Shown here in pieces: positions 45,764 to 56,293 of a stretch of DNA of 64,000 bases (the first letter of the stretch is position 1; each line of letters begins with the position of its first letter). The DNA comes from Mixta theicola (lineage in GTDB: Bacteria; Pseudomonadota; Gammaproteobacteria; Enterobacterales; Enterobacteriaceae): contig NZ_NWUO01000002.1 of NCBI RefSeq assembly GCF_002895925.1, positions 186,001 to 250,000 of the forward strand, in the 5' to 3' direction. A program made the position numbers and the translations under genes. The notes under the pieces are model-generated. The model saw only the letters and a program-made list of their open reading frames with translations. It searched no databases and was not told the DNA's origin.

Positions 45764-47068
45764 TTAAGAACGGTTCGCCGTACCTCGCAAGGGTAAATCA
45801 ACCGGCCAGCAAAAGCGAACGCTGGCGCCGCCCAAAGGGCTGCTGTCGATCGTCACATGTCCGCCGAGCGCCAGCGCCACGGACTGGACAATCGCCAAAC
45901 CAAGGCCGCAGCCGCCGGTTGCGCGATCGCGGCTGGGATCGAGCCGGACAAAAGGCTCAAGAACACGCTGACGCTCCTCCGCTGGAATACCCGGACCATC
46001 ATCTTCCACCTGCAAACAGGCCTGGCTGCCGTCGAACCACAGGCCAACCCGCAGCCGCTGTCGGGCATAGCGCAGCGCGTTATTTACCAGGTTATCCAGC
46101 ACGCGCTCCATCAGCCGCGTATCGGAAACGCCAAAGTTTTCGCGCTGCGGCAGATCCAGCGCGATGTCATATTCAGGATGAACCGAACGAATATCAGCAA
46201 TACGCTCGCCGAGCCAGTTGGCGAGATCGACCGGCTGCAGAAAAAGCTCCACCTGCGGACGATCGAGACGCGCGTAGGTTAATAACTCCTCGATCAATGA
46301 TTCCAGCTGTTCGATGTCGCGGTTCAGCGCGGCGGATTCTGCGGCGCTGAGGTTATCGCTCATCTCCAGCCGGTAGCGCAGCCGGACCAGCGGCGTTCGC
46401 AGCTCGTGCGCAATGTTATCAATCAGCTGCTTTTTGCTGGCGACCAGCGTATTGATATTGTCCGCCATCTGATTAAAGGCCACGCCCAGGCGCACTAGGC
46501 TGGAGGCGTTATCAAAATGAATACGTTCATCCAGGTGCCCCTGACCGAAGCGCTGAGCCGCCGACTCCAGCTTCAGCATATCTTTCCAGTAGGGACGCAT
46601 CCAGATAAACACCGGCAGCGCCAGCGACATGCCGATAAAGGCCAGCAGCGCAATATCCAGCAGCCGCATCTCATGCAGGAAAAACAGATAGGGAATCGGC
46701 CCAACCGCCAGCACATAATGGCTGCGGGGAATATGCTGTAAAAAAGTATATTCATCGTCCAGCGCGACAATTTCTCCGGCGCGCAGGCGACGCATACTGC
46801 CGGCATCAAGCTGATATTTATTTATCGGCTCGATATGCAGCTTAAAGGAGAGGTTAAGGTCGAGATTATTGATGGTTTTATTCCAGTCGCGCGGCGGAAT
46901 TTCCCGTAGTTCGCTACGCATCAGATAGAGCGAACTTTTCATTAAGTCGTCCATCGACTGCCGTCCGGCGCGTTCGGCGGTAAACTTGTAGACCAGCCCC
47001 ACCAGCATGGTCATCACCAGAAAGCAGACAAACAGCAGTAGGTAAAACTGGATAAAAAGTTTTCTCAT
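45764..47068 (-). CDS. rstB: Sensor histidine kinase RstB
   Basis: A 434-residue kinase (E. coli 433). Two membrane spans flank a periplasmic sensor of about 105 residues, followed by HAMP, a dimerisation domain with the phosphorylated His in IDNIAHELRTPL, and an ATPase domain with VNNALRYA, EDDGPGIP and GGCGLGLAIV. It forms a pair with RstA. In E. coli rstAB is under PhoP control, and the system serves acid and other stress responses. Its start overlaps the rstA stop by one base. Confidence 0.96.
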   Translation of the reverse strand: MRKLFIQFYLLLFVCFLVMTMLVGLVYKFTAERAGRQSMDDLMKSSLYLMRSELREIPPRDWNKTINNLDLNLSFKLHIEPINKYQLDAGSMRRLRAGEIVALDDEYTFLQHIPRSHYVLAVGPIPYLFFLHEMRLLDIALLAFIGMSLALPVFIWMRPYWKDMLKLESAAQRFGQGHLDERIHFDNASSLVRLGVAFNQMADNINTLVASKKQLIDNIAHELRTPLVRLRYRLEMSDNLSAAESAALNRDIEQLESLIEELLTYARLDRPQVELFLQPVDLANWLGERIADIRSVHPEYDIALDLPQRENFGVSDTRLMERVLDNLVNNALRYARQRLRVGLWFDGSQACLQVEDDGPGIPAEERQRVLEPFVRLDPSRDRATGGCGLGLAIVQSVALALGGHVTIDSSPLGGASVRFCWPVDLPLRGTANRS

Positions 47069-47790
47069 TACGCGTGCGTATCCCAGGCGTGCGGCGCAAA
47101 CAGATACCCTTTGTTGCGGATGGTTTTGATGCGATAAGGTTCGGTTGCGCTGTCGTGCAGCTTTTTACGCAGGCGCGAAATTGCCACGTCGATACTGCGA
47201 TCCATACCGTCATAGCTAACGCCGCGCAGGGTTTTCAGCAATGCGTCACGGTTAAGAATTTGTCCGGCGTGGATGGCCAGCTCCCAGAGCAGATCGTAAT
47301 CGGCGGTGGAAAGGGCGATAATCTCATCGCCCAGCGTGACCTGGCGATTAAGGGGATCAATCGTTAACGAGCCGAAGCGCAGCGCTTTTTGGCCGTTAAC
47401 CACCGGGGCTATCTCATCATGCTGCGCCACGCTCGCCTGGCGTAAATGCAGGCGCAGGCGCGCCAGCAGCACCGCCGGCGGCGTGGTTTTCAGGATATAA
47501 TCATTCGCGCCCATTTCCAGCGACAGAATATGATTCATATCGCTGTCCAGCGAGGTTAGCAGGACAATCGGGCCGGGCCAGCTGGCACGCAGGTCGCGGC
47601 ACAATGTCATGCCGTCTTTGCCGGGCAGCATAATATCCAGCATCACCAGGTCGGGCTGTTCGCGGGCGATAATCTCTTCAGCGCGATCGCCACGGCTTTC
47701 AACAATCACTTCCAGGCCGTGGCGGCTCAGCCAGGCTGCGATCAGTTCACCGACCTCTGGATCGTCTTCAACGAAAACTATTTTATTCAT
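47068..47790 (-). CDS. rstA: Response regulator RstA
   Basis: A 240-residue OmpR-type regulator: receiver with acidic pair FVEDD, phosphorylated Asp in LVMLDIMLPGKDG and Lys in DYILKTTPP, followed by a winged-helix domain ending LRKKLHDSATEPYRIKTIRNKGYLF. E. coli RstA activates asr and affects other stress genes; a matching box lies upstream of asr here. No good PhoP box could be recognised in the 90 bases upstream. Confidence 0.96.
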   Translation of the reverse strand: MNKIVFVEDDPEVGELIAAWLSRHGLEVIVESRGDRAEEIIAREQPDLVMLDIMLPGKDGMTLCRDLRASWPGPIVLLTSLDSDMNHILSLEMGANDYILKTTPPAVLLARLRLHLRQASVAQHDEIAPVVNGQKALRFGSLTIDPLNRQVTLGDEIIALSTADYDLLWELAIHAGQILNRDALLKTLRGVSYDGMDRSIDVAISRLRKKLHDSATEPYRIKTIRNKGYLFAPHAWDTHA

Positions 47791-47968
47791 GATGCGGAAA
47801 TTCAGGCTGCAGATTTAAACAGCATAACCTTTTCAATTAATAACAACCATCAACGTCAGTTAAATGACGCAAGATGTATATTACAAGCTGGATAAACTAT
47901 GCCATTATATCCGCAGGGTTGTTAAGGTAGGTTGTAACCCTTTTTTTCTGGCCAGGGGGAGAGTGAGG

Positions 47969-48382
47969 GTGTCAGATAAACAGCTGGCGTCTGCGGGCAT
48001 GAGTGACCGCATCTGCTTCAATTATACCGATTTTCTTGCTGCATCCTGTAAAAAGCGCTGGAGCTTTGTCGATGCGATTTATGGCGTAATGCCGATCTTT
48101 GGTATGGTGACGCGCAATCCAGCGGATTCGCAGCGGCCGCCTTCAGAGCGGCTGAAAGAATTAGCCCTGCAAATCATTTCGACCCAGGTAAGCGATGAAA
48201 TTAATATCGCCCGGCTGATCACATTAGCCGAACAGCAGCATATCGTGCAGTTTGATATTTTATTGCCTTACCCGCTCTCCAGCGATCAGCTTGAGGCTAT
48301 TCATCACGAATATCGCAAGCCATTGTCGCTGTCGCAGCAGGAGGAGCGGCTGACTGTTCAGTTTCCAGCCGCCCCATATTAA
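47969..48382 (+). CDS. Hypothetical protein
   Basis: An unrecognised protein of about 137 residues. The frame is open from 47864, but a GTG at 47969 is preferred because GGGGAGA lies 6 bases upstream; ATG 47999 is an alternative. The product is soluble, with no signal peptide, two Cys near the N-terminal third (ICFNYTDFLAASCKKRW) and a helical C-terminal half (LITLAEQQHIVQFDILLPYPL). It is divergent from rstA and convergent with ydgI, with no gap to the ydgI stop. No function can be assigned. Confidence 0.6.
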   Translation: MSDKQLASAGMSDRICFNYTDFLAASCKKRWSFVDAIYGVMPIFGMVTRNPADSQRPPSERLKELALQIISTQVSDEINIARLITLAEQQHIVQFDILLPYPLSSDQLEAIHHEYRKPLSLSQQEERLTVQFPAAPY

Positions 48383-49774
48383 TCACCTTATCAGCATCCA
48401 GGTTGCCGGAAAGGCGCCAATGACCAGCAGAGCGATGGCGACACGTTCGACAACGCTCAGCGCATTGAATGCCCGACCGCCACGGCGGGCAAACAGAAAC
48501 AGCAGCATTCCCGGCGCATAGAGTATTACCGACAGCAGCAGATGCAGCGGGCCGGACGCGTAAAGCAGCCACAGGCCGTAGATGCAGGCGCCCAGCGCCA
48601 CCGCCGTCATCCAGGCTTCACCTTTATTCCATACCAGCTTCAGCAAATAAGCGCCGACCAGGAAATAGGGCACCAGCACCATTTCCGAAGCGATCGTCAG
48701 CAGCGTGTTGTAATCCGAATTGGTTAACCAGATCAAAATCAGGCAAACCTGCACGCTGCCGTTGGTCAGCCACAGCGAGGCGGAAGGCGCATTATGGCGA
48801 TTTTGCCTGCTCAGGCTGCGCGGGAACGCGCCCTGTTGCGCAGCGATAAAGGGCACTTCGGCCGCCATAATCGTCCAGCTCAAATAGGCGCCGCATACTG
48901 ATACCACCAGCCCCAGCGCGATAACCGCATTGCCCCATGAGCCAATCAGTTTGGTCATCAACCCGGCCATGGACGGATTACGCATCTCCGCCAGCTCGGC
49001 GCGCGGCACAATGCCCAGCGAAAGCAGGGTAACCAGCAGATAAACGGTAAGGGCCGCCAGCACCGCCAGCAGCGTCGCTTTGCCGACGTCGCGCTTATTG
49101 CGCGCGCGCGCTGAAACTACCACCGCGCCTTCCACGCCGATAAACACCCACAGCGTAATCAGCATGGTTTGCTTCACCTGTCCCCATACCGGCTGCCCCA
49201 GCTCAACGCCGGTAAAATCGAAGTGGAAACGATCATAATTAAAGGCCGCTATCGCCAGCACCACGAACAGACCGAGCGGCACCAGCTTGCCCAGCGTGGC
49301 GATCATATTAATGCTGGCGGCCGTCTGTACGCCGCGTAAAACCAGCCAGTGAACCAGCCACAGCAGCAGCGACGCGCCGAGCATCGCCTGCCAGGTGTTA
49401 CCGTCGCCAAAAATCACCTGTCCTGGGGAATCGGTAAAAAAGCTCAGCGCAGAGAAAACGATAACCAGGTAGGAAACGTTGGCGATAACGGCGCACAGCC
49501 AGTAACCCCAGGCGGAGCTGAAGCCAACCAGCTCGCCGAATCCGTCACGGGCATAGGTAAAGATACCTCCGTCCAGCTCCGGTCTGAGGCGCGTCAGCAG
49601 CAGCAGCGCCAGCGAAAGAAACAGAATACCCGCGCCGGTAATAGCCCAACCGATAAGAAGCGCGGCGGGGCTGGCCACGGCCGCCATATTTTGCGGCAGG
49701 CTAAAAACCCCTGCGCCCAGCATAGAGCTGAGTACCAGCGCGGTCAGCGCGCTAAGGCCTAATTTTTTGTCCAA
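48383..49774 (-). CDS. ydgI: YdgI, ArcD-like basic amino acid antiporter
   Basis: A 463-residue APC-superfamily transporter with about 12 membrane spans. It starts MDKKLGLSALTALVLSSMLGAGVFSLP, with the GAGVF motif in the first span, and is very close to E. coli YdgI (460), a putative arginine/ornithine antiporter. Substrate is by family only. ydgH precedes it on the same strand 211 bases away, with a hairpin between, so it probably has its own transcript. Confidence 0.92.
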   Translation of the reverse strand: MDKKLGLSALTALVLSSMLGAGVFSLPQNMAAVASPAALLIGWAITGAGILFLSLALLLLTRLRPELDGGIFTYARDGFGELVGFSSAWGYWLCAVIANVSYLVIVFSALSFFTDSPGQVIFGDGNTWQAMLGASLLLWLVHWLVLRGVQTAASINMIATLGKLVPLGLFVVLAIAAFNYDRFHFDFTGVELGQPVWGQVKQTMLITLWVFIGVEGAVVVSARARNKRDVGKATLLAVLAALTVYLLVTLLSLGIVPRAELAEMRNPSMAGLMTKLIGSWGNAVIALGLVVSVCGAYLSWTIMAAEVPFIAAQQGAFPRSLSRQNRHNAPSASLWLTNGSVQVCLILIWLTNSDYNTLLTIASEMVLVPYFLVGAYLLKLVWNKGEAWMTAVALGACIYGLWLLYASGPLHLLLSVILYAPGMLLFLFARRGGRAFNALSVVERVAIALLVIGAFPATWMLIR

Positions 49775-49953
49775 AAAACCGTCCTGAAACAGAATAAATA
49801 ACCAGGGAACCGCGTAGCGGTTGACTATTAATCAGGCAGAAAGAGATGGAATCCCTCTTTTCCGCTGAAATAAGGCAGGGATTTTACGGAGAGCGGAGGC
49901 GACGTGCAATGCGTGTCTATGCAAAAAGCGCTACAGATTATTCAGAATATGAC

Positions 49954-49975
49954 GGAGCGGCAGAGATGCCGCTCC
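49954..49975 (-). terminator. Hairpin after ydgH
   Basis: GGAGCGGC and GCCGCTCC form a perfect 8-bp stem 11 bases past the ydgH stop; the tail has few T. Confidence 0.5.
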
Positions 49976-49985
49976 GGGAAGGGAA

Positions 49986-50939
49986 TTATTTAAACAGATC
50001 GGCGGTGACGGTCAGGTTGCCGCCGCTCTGATTTTGCCACTGACGCGTCACGTGATAGAACTTCGCGCCTTTATCCGCGGCGCGCTTGGCGACAGCCTCG
50101 GAGATCTCCGTTGGCGTACCAAAGTGGCCGGTAAAGGTGACGGTATCAAACGGCTGCATCTGCGCCGCGGTAATCGCGTTCACTTCCTGAATCTGTTTGC
50201 CATCCGGCAGACGCACGGTGTAACGCTCGCCGGAGGAACTCTGGGTTTCGAAGAAACGGCCTACTTTACTGCTTGGCGTTTCTGAAGAGGCGACGCCTGG
50301 CAGCTCTACCTGTTTCGCGGCGGCGCCGCCAGCGGCCAGCGCGGCTTTACCGGCTTCAGAGTTACGTGGAATGGCATTGGGGCTCTGCACCTGGCGTTTT
50401 GGCGCATCGGCTTTATAGACATAAGCGGTAATGTACTGGTTGCCGCCGCTGTTGGCGTCAATCTGACGCACAATAAAGAAAGAGGCCGCGCCTTTTTCTT
50501 TGGCCGCTTTAGCAATCGCTTCATTTACCTCAGGCTGGCTACGATAAAAGCCGCTAACGGAGACGGTATCAAAAGGTTCCAGCGTGTAAGCTTCCGCCTT
50601 GGGCAGCTCTTTTACGCCGTTAAAATAGCGATAGCCTGATTTTTTTTCCGCAGCAGGCGCATCGGCGTGATAAAGATCGGCGGTAACGCGCCAGTTGCCG
50701 CTGTTGCCGGTCGCGTCGTTAATCCCCTGAATATAAAAAGCTGATGCGCCCATGCTATCTGCACGTCTGGAGACCGCATCGCTGGCCTCACCAATAGAAT
50801 TAAAACGACCGCTAATATTAATACGTTCGAATGGTTTTAACGCGGCCGCTTTTTCCGGTGACAGCTCCTGCGCCGCCTGGGCGGCCAGCGTCATTGATGA
50901 CAGCAGAGCAGTCAACAGAAGGGTGTTCTTCAGCTTCAT
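49986..50939 (-). CDS. ydgH: YdgH, periplasmic DUF1471 protein
   Basis: A 317-residue protein (E. coli 314) with a signal peptide ending near AAQA and three YdgH/BhsA/McbA (DUF1471) modules at about 30-95, 115-180 and 255-317. Each ends in a pattern like SGGNLTVTADLFK. The family consists of small periplasmic stress proteins and YdgH is a rare multi-domain member; its role is undefined, with links to envelope stress. The start at 50939 matches E. coli, and a 38-codon upstream extension is rejected. It is divergent from pntA. Confidence 0.93.
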   Translation of the reverse strand: MKLKNTLLLTALLSSMTLAAQAAQELSPEKAAALKPFERINISGRFNSIGEASDAVSRRADSMGASAFYIQGINDATGNSGNWRVTADLYHADAPAAEKKSGYRYFNGVKELPKAEAYTLEPFDTVSVSGFYRSQPEVNEAIAKAAKEKGAASFFIVRQIDANSGGNQYITAYVYKADAPKRQVQSPNAIPRNSEAGKAALAAGGAAAKQVELPGVASSETPSSKVGRFFETQSSSGERYTVRLPDGKQIQEVNAITAAQMQPFDTVTFTGHFGTPTEISEAVAKRAADKGAKFYHVTRQWQNQSGGNLTVTADLFK

Positions 50940-51451
50940 AAAAATAATCCTTCGCCTTACGCAAAAATTGAGTACGAAAACGTGCTGGACTCTTGATGTG
51001 TAACAGATTAGCTGTGGATTATTGCATGTAATAATGGCCGCTGTCTCAGTCAATTTATGCCATTCAGGCGTACAGGTTTAATCATAAAAAAGTGCCCCAG
51101 GAATGAGCGGTATTTGGACGAGTTTAATTCGCAGTTATCGTTTTAAGCGGTTAATGATACAACTGTTTTAGTTAATTACTTGTTAAATAAGAATAATGTG
51201 GCGGTTTATCTGCTTTTTTATTGCCTTTCTTTCAGCAGAATATGGCTGGCTAAGCGCTATTAATACGGGAAAAATATTGTCTGAGCGAATCGAAAAGGGA
51301 TTTTTGCGTAAAAACTTTCAGCGCAGTCTGTAGCGGGTAGATTACGCGACATATATTCAGTAGGTTATAAACACTTTGATACAAGTCTGGGACGCACAAC
51401 GGCGCTGCCGTTGCGTTTCAACATCTTCACTAACCGATGAAAGGGAAAACT
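50940..51451. other. Long intergenic region between divergent ydgH and pntA
   Basis: 512 bases without a recognised gene; it should hold the promoters of both genes. A 45-codon frame (51196-51333, starting MWRFICFFIAFLSAEYG) has a hydrophobic start but no good ribosome site, so it is not called. GGCGCTGCC near 51405 and a GTTAATGATACAACTG stretch were seen without assignment. Confidence 0.4.
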
Positions 51452-52981
51452 ATGTTAATTGGAGTACCCAAAGAACGGTTGCCGAATGAAGCCCGTGTGG
51501 CTGCAACGCCGAAAACGGTGGAGCAGTTGCTGAAGCTGGGTTTTAGCGTGGCAATTGAACAGCAGGCGGGCATCGCGGCCAGCTTTGCAGATAGCGCTTA
51601 TCAGCAGGCAGGTGCGACGCTGGTCGATCGCCAGCAGGCTTTGCAGGCCGATATTGTGCTGAAAGTTAACGCGCCTGATGAAGAAGAGATCGCGCTGCTG
51701 CGCGAAGGCAGCACGCTGATAAGCTTTATCTGGCCCGCACAGAATCCGCAGCTGATGGAAAAGCTGGCCGCGCGCAATATTAACGTGATGGCGATGGATG
51801 CGGTGCCGCGAATTTCCCGTGCGCAGTCGCTGGATGCGCTGAGCTCGATGGCCAATATCGCCGGTTACCGCGCAGTGGTGGAAGCGGCGCATGAGTTTGG
51901 GCGCTTTTTTACCGGCCAGATCACCGCCGCAGGTAAGGTTCCTCCGGCCAAAGTTATGGTCATCGGCGCTGGCGTAGCGGGGCTGGCCGCAATCGGCGCT
52001 GCCCGTAGCCTGGGCGCTATTGTGCGTGCTTTTGATACCCGTCCTGAGGTCAAAGAGCAGGTCAAAAGCATGGGCGCCGAGTTCCTTGAGCTTGATTTTA
52101 AAGAGGAGGCGGGCAGCGGCGACGGCTATGCCAAAGTGATGTCGGAGGCCTTTATTGAGGCTGAAATGGCGCTTTTCGCCGCCCAGGCTAAAGAGGTGGA
52201 TATTATTATCACCACGGCGCTTATTCCCGGCAAACCCGCACCGCGCCTGATTACCCGCGATATGGTTGCCGCCATGAAGCCCGGCAGCGTCGTGGTGGAT
52301 CTGGCGGCGCAAACCGGCGGCAACTGTGAACTCACCGTCGCGGATACGGTAACCACCACCGGGAACGGCGTAAAAATCATTGGCTATACCGATTTGCCCA
52401 GCCGTTTGCCCACCCAATCTTCTCAGCTCTACAGTACTAACCTGGTCAATCTGTTAAAGCTGTTGTGCAAAGAGAAAAATGGCGAAATCGACATTAACTT
52501 TGACGATGTGGTGATCCGTGGCGTGACGACGGTTCGCGCCGGCGAGGTGACCTGGCCTGCGCCGCCGATTCAGGTTTCGGCCGCGCCCAAAGCCGCGCAG
52601 CCCGCCGCCGCGCCGCAGGCGGCGCCGACATCCTCCGCCTCGCCGTGGCGTAAGTATCTGCTGCTGGCGCTGGCGATTGTGCTGTTCGCCTGCCTCGCTA
52701 ACGTGGCCCCGGCGGCCTTCCTTTCTCACTTTACCGTTTTTGCGCTCTCCTGCGTGGTGGGTTACTACGTCGTGTGGAATGTCAGCCATTCGCTGCACAC
52801 GCCGCTGATGTCGGTGACCAACGCCATTTCCGGGATCATCGTGGTGGGCGCGCTGTTGCAGATTGGACATGGCGGCTGGGTAACCTTCCTGGCCTTTATT
52901 GCCGTGTTGATTGCCAGCATTAATATCTTTGGCGGTTTTACCGTAACTCAGCGCATGCTGAAAATGTTTCGTAAGAACTAA
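51452..52981 (+). CDS. pntA: NAD(P) transhydrogenase subunit alpha
   Basis: A 509-residue subunit (E. coli 510). The NAD-binding dI domain has [17 protein letters not shown] near residue 172 and [12 protein letters not shown]. The C-terminal dII part has four membrane spans after an Ala/Pro-rich linker. With PntB it couples proton entry to hydride transfer from NADH to NADP. Start [15 protein letters not shown] is fixed by homology and AAAGGGA upstream. The linker lacks the Cys pair seen in E. coli. Confidence 0.97.
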   Translation: MLIGVPKERLPNEARVAATPKTVEQLLKLGFSVAIEQQAGIAASFADSAYQQAGATLVDRQQALQADIVLKVNAPDEEEIALLREGSTLISFIWPAQNPQLMEKLAARNINVMAMDAVPRISRAQSLDALSSMANIAGYRAVVEAAHEFGRFFTGQITAAGKVPPAKVMVIGAGVAGLAAIGAARSLGAIVRAFDTRPEVKEQVKSMGAEFLELDFKEEAGSGDGYAKVMSEAFIEAEMALFAAQAKEVDIIITTALIPGKPAPRLITRDMVAAMKPGSVVVDLAAQTGGNCELTVADTVTTTGNGVKIIGYTDLPSRLPTQSSQLYSTNLVNLLKLLCKEKNGEIDINFDDVVIRGVTTVRAGEVTWPAPPIQVSAAPKAAQPAAAPQAAPTSSASPWRKYLLLALAIVLFACLANVAPAAFLSHFTVFALSCVVGYYVVWNVSHSLHTPLMSVTNAISGIIVVGALLQIGHGGWVTFLAFIAVLIASINIFGGFTVTQRMLKMFRKN

Positions 52982-52992
52982 GGGGTAACAAC

Positions 52993-54384
52993 ATGTCTGG
53001 CGGATTAGTTACTGCAGCATATATTGTTGCCGCAATCCTTTTTATCTGTAGCCTGGCGGGGCTTTCAAAGCATGAAACCTCGAAGCAGGGCAATATTTTT
53101 GGCATGGCCGGGATGGGCATCGCGCTCTTCGCCACCGTTTTCGGCCCGGATACCGGCAATATCGCCTGGATTTTGCTGGCGATGGTCATCGGCGGCGCAA
53201 TCGGTATTCATCTGGCGAAAAAAGTCGAAATGACCGAAATGCCGGAGCTGGTGGCGATCCTGCACAGCTTCGTTGGCCTGGCGGCGGTACTGGTGGGATT
53301 AAACAGCTATATCGATCACGGCCCCGGCCTTGAGCCGGTAATGGAAAATATTCATCTGACGGAAATTTTCCTCGGCATCTTTATCGGCGCGGTCACTTTT
53401 ACCGGTTCACTGGTGGCGTTCGGCAAGCTGCGGGGAAAAATCTCATCGCGTCCGCTGATGCTGCCGCATCGCCATAAGCTTAACCTGCTGGCGCTGGTGG
53501 TCTCCTTCCTTCTGCTATGGACGTTTGTTCGCACCGACAGCGTTGGGCTGCAAATTTGTGCGCTGTTAATCATGATGGTGATTGCGCTGGCCTTTGGCTG
53601 GCATCTGGTGGCCTCGATCGGCGGCGCGGATATGCCGGTGGTGGTTTCGATGCTGAACTCCTATTCCGGCTGGGCGGCAGCGGCGGCAGGCTTTATGCTG
53701 AGCAACGATTTGCTGATCGTCACCGGCGCGCTGGTGGGATCGTCGGGGGCCATTCTCTCTTACATTATGTGTAAGGCGATGAACCGTTCGTTTATCAGCG
53801 TGATTGCTGGCGGCTTCGGCACGGACAGCAGTTCGGCGTCAGGTGAGGGCGAAGAAAGCGGCGAGTATCGTGAAATTAACGCGCAGGATACGGCTGAACT
53901 GTTGAAAAGCTCCTCAACGGTTATCATCACGCCGGGCTACGGCATGGCGGTGGCGCAGGCGCAGTATCCGGTAGCGGAAATTACGGAAAAACTGCGCGCG
54001 CGCGGCATTAACGTGCGGTTTGGTATTCATCCTGTGGCTGGCCGTCTGCCGGGTCATATGAACGTACTGCTGGCTGAAGCAAAGGTGCCGTATGATGTGG
54101 TGCTGGAGATGGATGAAATTAACGATGACTTCGCTAATACCGATACGGTGTTGGTTATCGGCGCGAACGATACCGTTAACCCCGCAGCGCAGGAAGATCC
54201 CCGCAGCCCGATTGCGGGTATGCCGGTACTGGAAGTCTGGAAAGCGCAAAACGTCGTGGTGTTCAAACGCTCGATGAACACCGGCTATGCGGGCGTGCAA
54301 AATCCGCTGTTCTTTAAAGAGAATACGCAGATGCTGTTTGGCGATGCCAAAGCCAGCGTAGAGGCGATTCTTAAAGCGCTGTAA
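52993..54384 (+). CDS. pntB: NAD(P) transhydrogenase subunit beta
   Basis: A 463-residue membrane subunit (E. coli 462) with about nine spans in dII and a C-terminal NADP-binding dIII domain: [33 protein letters not shown] and a tail with [15 protein letters not shown]. It lies 11 bases after pntA in one operon, and a strong terminator follows. Confidence 0.97.
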   Translation: MSGGLVTAAYIVAAILFICSLAGLSKHETSKQGNIFGMAGMGIALFATVFGPDTGNIAWILLAMVIGGAIGIHLAKKVEMTEMPELVAILHSFVGLAAVLVGLNSYIDHGPGLEPVMENIHLTEIFLGIFIGAVTFTGSLVAFGKLRGKISSRPLMLPHRHKLNLLALVVSFLLLWTFVRTDSVGLQICALLIMMVIALAFGWHLVASIGGADMPVVVSMLNSYSGWAAAAAGFMLSNDLLIVTGALVGSSGAILSYIMCKAMNRSFISVIAGGFGTDSSSASGEGEESGEYREINAQDTAELLKSSSTVIITPGYGMAVAQAQYPVAEITEKLRARGINVRFGIHPVAGRLPGHMNVLLAEAKVPYDVVLEMDEINDDFANTDTVLVIGANDTVNPAAQEDPRSPIAGMPVLEVWKAQNVVVFKRSMNTGYAGVQNPLFFKENTQMLFGDAKASVEAILKAL

Positions 54385-54393
54385 GGTCATAAA

Positions 54394-54428
54394 AAAGCCG
54401 CCGTCGGCATAACGCTAACGGCGGCTTT
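54394..54428. terminator. Terminator between pntB and uspE
   Basis: AAAGCCGCCGT and ACGGCGGCTTT form a perfect 11-bp stem, with A run on the left and T on the right. It serves the convergent pntB and uspE. Confidence 0.85.
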
Positions 54429-54452
54429 CAATTGCGGAGTTAACCGCGCGTT

Positions 54453-55403
54453 TTAATCGTCCTCATCATCATCCAGCTCAATCGACGACGTAAAGTTGTC
54501 CGGCTTAATCACCAGCAGATCGCAACGTAAATGGTCGATAACCTGTTCAGCGGTATTGCCCAGGAAAGCGGCCGACAGCCCGGTACGGCCGATAGTGCCT
54601 AAAACCACTACGCCCGCGTTCAGGTGATCCGCCAGGTCCGGGATCACTTCCTCCGGCAGACCTTTAGCGACGTGGGTGAACTTTTCATCAATAGAGAATT
54701 TTTGCCGCAGCGCTTTCATCGCCACCAGATGCTGACCACGGATAGCATCGTTATAGATGCTGGGATCGAAATCGGGCAGCTCAATGGCGATATTAATCGG
54801 CGTAACCGGATAGGCGCCGACCAGATGCACCTCAGTATGGTTTACCATTGCGGCCAGCTCGGTCGTTTCACGGATCAGCTTTTGATTAAGGCCGTCATGG
54901 TGAGGTTCTTCACTGGCAAGGTTAACGGCCACCACCGCTTTACCCTGTTCCGGCCAGGGCTGATCTTTCACCATCCAGACCGGGCAGGGACATTTACGTA
55001 ACAGATGCCAGTCGGTAGGGGTAAAAATGACCGACTCCAGCCGATCGTGCTGGTGGGCCATTTTTAAAACTAAATCATGTTGACCAGCGAGGACTTCCTG
55101 AATAATCGCTTCAAAGGGACGGTTATGCCACACGACTTTGATTTCGATATTCACGCCCGCTTCCAGATAAGCATGCGCCTGTTCGCGAATCCATTCCGTT
55201 CGCTGGCTAATCACCCCCTGGCGCATAGTGGTGCGTTCATCGGGTGAAAGAAGGGTAGTCATCTCGTAGGAAAAATCATAAATGGGCAAAAATGCCTTAA
55301 TTTTCCCGCCGATACGCTGGTTGAGATAGACGGCCCGACGTAATGCAGGCTGATCGTCCTGTTCAGGATCTATCGCCACCAGAACATTTTGATACTTAAC
55401 CAT
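54453..55403 (-). CDS. uspE: Tandem universal stress protein UspE
   Basis: A 316-residue cytoplasmic protein with two Usp domains (about 1-150 and 155-305), the same length as E. coli UspE. The start [23 protein letters not shown] matches; six upstream in-frame codons are not needed. The second domain ends [22 protein letters not shown]. It has roles in DNA-damage and iron-related stress and in motility and adhesion. fnr lies upstream on the same strand, as in E. coli. Confidence 0.95.
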   Translation of the reverse strand: MVKYQNVLVAIDPEQDDQPALRRAVYLNQRIGGKIKAFLPIYDFSYEMTTLLSPDERTTMRQGVISQRTEWIREQAHAYLEAGVNIEIKVVWHNRPFEAIIQEVLAGQHDLVLKMAHQHDRLESVIFTPTDWHLLRKCPCPVWMVKDQPWPEQGKAVVAVNLASEEPHHDGLNQKLIRETTELAAMVNHTEVHLVGAYPVTPINIAIELPDFDPSIYNDAIRGQHLVAMKALRQKFSIDEKFTHVAKGLPEEVIPDLADHLNAGVVVLGTIGRTGLSAAFLGNTAEQVIDHLRCDLLVIKPDNFTSSIELDDDEDD

Positions 55404-55521
55404 AATGGCTTCTCCAGTCACCAGAGCGTGTCAGCTAAAGATAGCCCATTAACAGGTCAGGAAAAAGAAGAAAAACCCTGGCCGGATCAATAAAATAATA
55501 ATTAGTGATCCGGCAAACTTA

Positions 55522-56274
55522 TCAGGCAGCGCCGCGGCTTTGACCGGCCAGTTCGGCCAGCATGGGATGGTTTTCGATAGTAATATATTTGCCTTTCACC
55601 GCCAGCATCCCGCTTTTCTGGAAACGTCCCAGCAGGCGGCTGATGGTTTCCACCGTCAGGCCCAGATAGTTACCAATATCGCCACGCGTCATGGTCAGGC
55701 GGAACTCGCGCTGCGAGAAGCCGCGCTGGCCGAAACGACGCGCCAGATTCCAGATAAAGGCCGCCAGACGCTCTTCGGCATTTTTCTTTGACAGCAGCAG
55801 GATCATATCCTGGTCGCCTTTGATCTCGCCGCTCATCAGACGCATCATCTGCTGACGCAGGGCGGGCATTTTGCCGGAAAGATCGTCCAGCGTTTCGAAC
55901 GGGATTTCACACACCATTGAGGTTTCCAGCGCCTGAGCAAAACTGGGATGATGCCCGGAGCCGATAGCGTCGAAGCCGACCAGGTCGCCCGCCAGATGAA
56001 AGCCGGTGATTTGCTCATCGCCCTGTTCGGTAATGGTATAGCTTTTGATGGTTCCGGAACGAATAGCATATAACGAACGCAGTTCATCACCGGCCTTAAA
56101 CAGCGCCTGACCTTTCTGAATCGGCTTTTTACGCTCGATAATATTGTCCAGCTGGTCCAGCTCGTGCTCATTCAGGGTGAAGGGAATACAAAGTTGACTA
56201 ATACTGCAGTCCTGGCAATGAATTGCGCATCCACCAGACTGGATGCGACGAATGCTGCGTTTTTCCGGGATCAT
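55522..56274 (-). CDS. fnr: Anaerobic regulator FNR
   Basis: A 250-residue oxygen-sensing activator equal in length to E. coli FNR. The [4Fe-4S] ligands Cys20, Cys23 and Cys29 are in [11 protein letters not shown] and the fourth in MVCEIPFE, near residue 122. The HTH has [16 protein letters not shown]. The ATG at 56274 lies 6 bases after AGGA; the ATG 3 bases earlier is too close. An FNR site at 56294-56307 fits its known autorepression. It should control fnrS in this window. Confidence 0.97.
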   Translation of the reverse strand: MIPEKRSIRRIQSGGCAIHCQDCSISQLCIPFTLNEHELDQLDNIIERKKPIQKGQALFKAGDELRSLYAIRSGTIKSYTITEQGDEQITGFHLAGDLVGFDAIGSGHHPSFAQALETSMVCEIPFETLDDLSGKMPALRQQMMRLMSGEIKGDQDMILLLSKKNAEERLAAFIWNLARRFGQRGFSQREFRLTMTRGDIGNYLGLTVETISRLLGRFQKSGMLAVKGKYITIENHPMLAELAGQSRGAA

Positions 56275-56293
56275 CATACATCCTCGACAATAA

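Noticed and set aside
47791-47880. PhoP box upstream of rstA
   Set aside because: GGTTAT and TGTTTA occur, but at an 8-base rather than 11-base period, so they do not form a PhoP direct repeat.
49846-50031. 61-codon plus-strand frame between ydgI and ydgH
   Set aside because: Overlaps the ydgH 3' end and hairpin, with no ribosome site or similarity.
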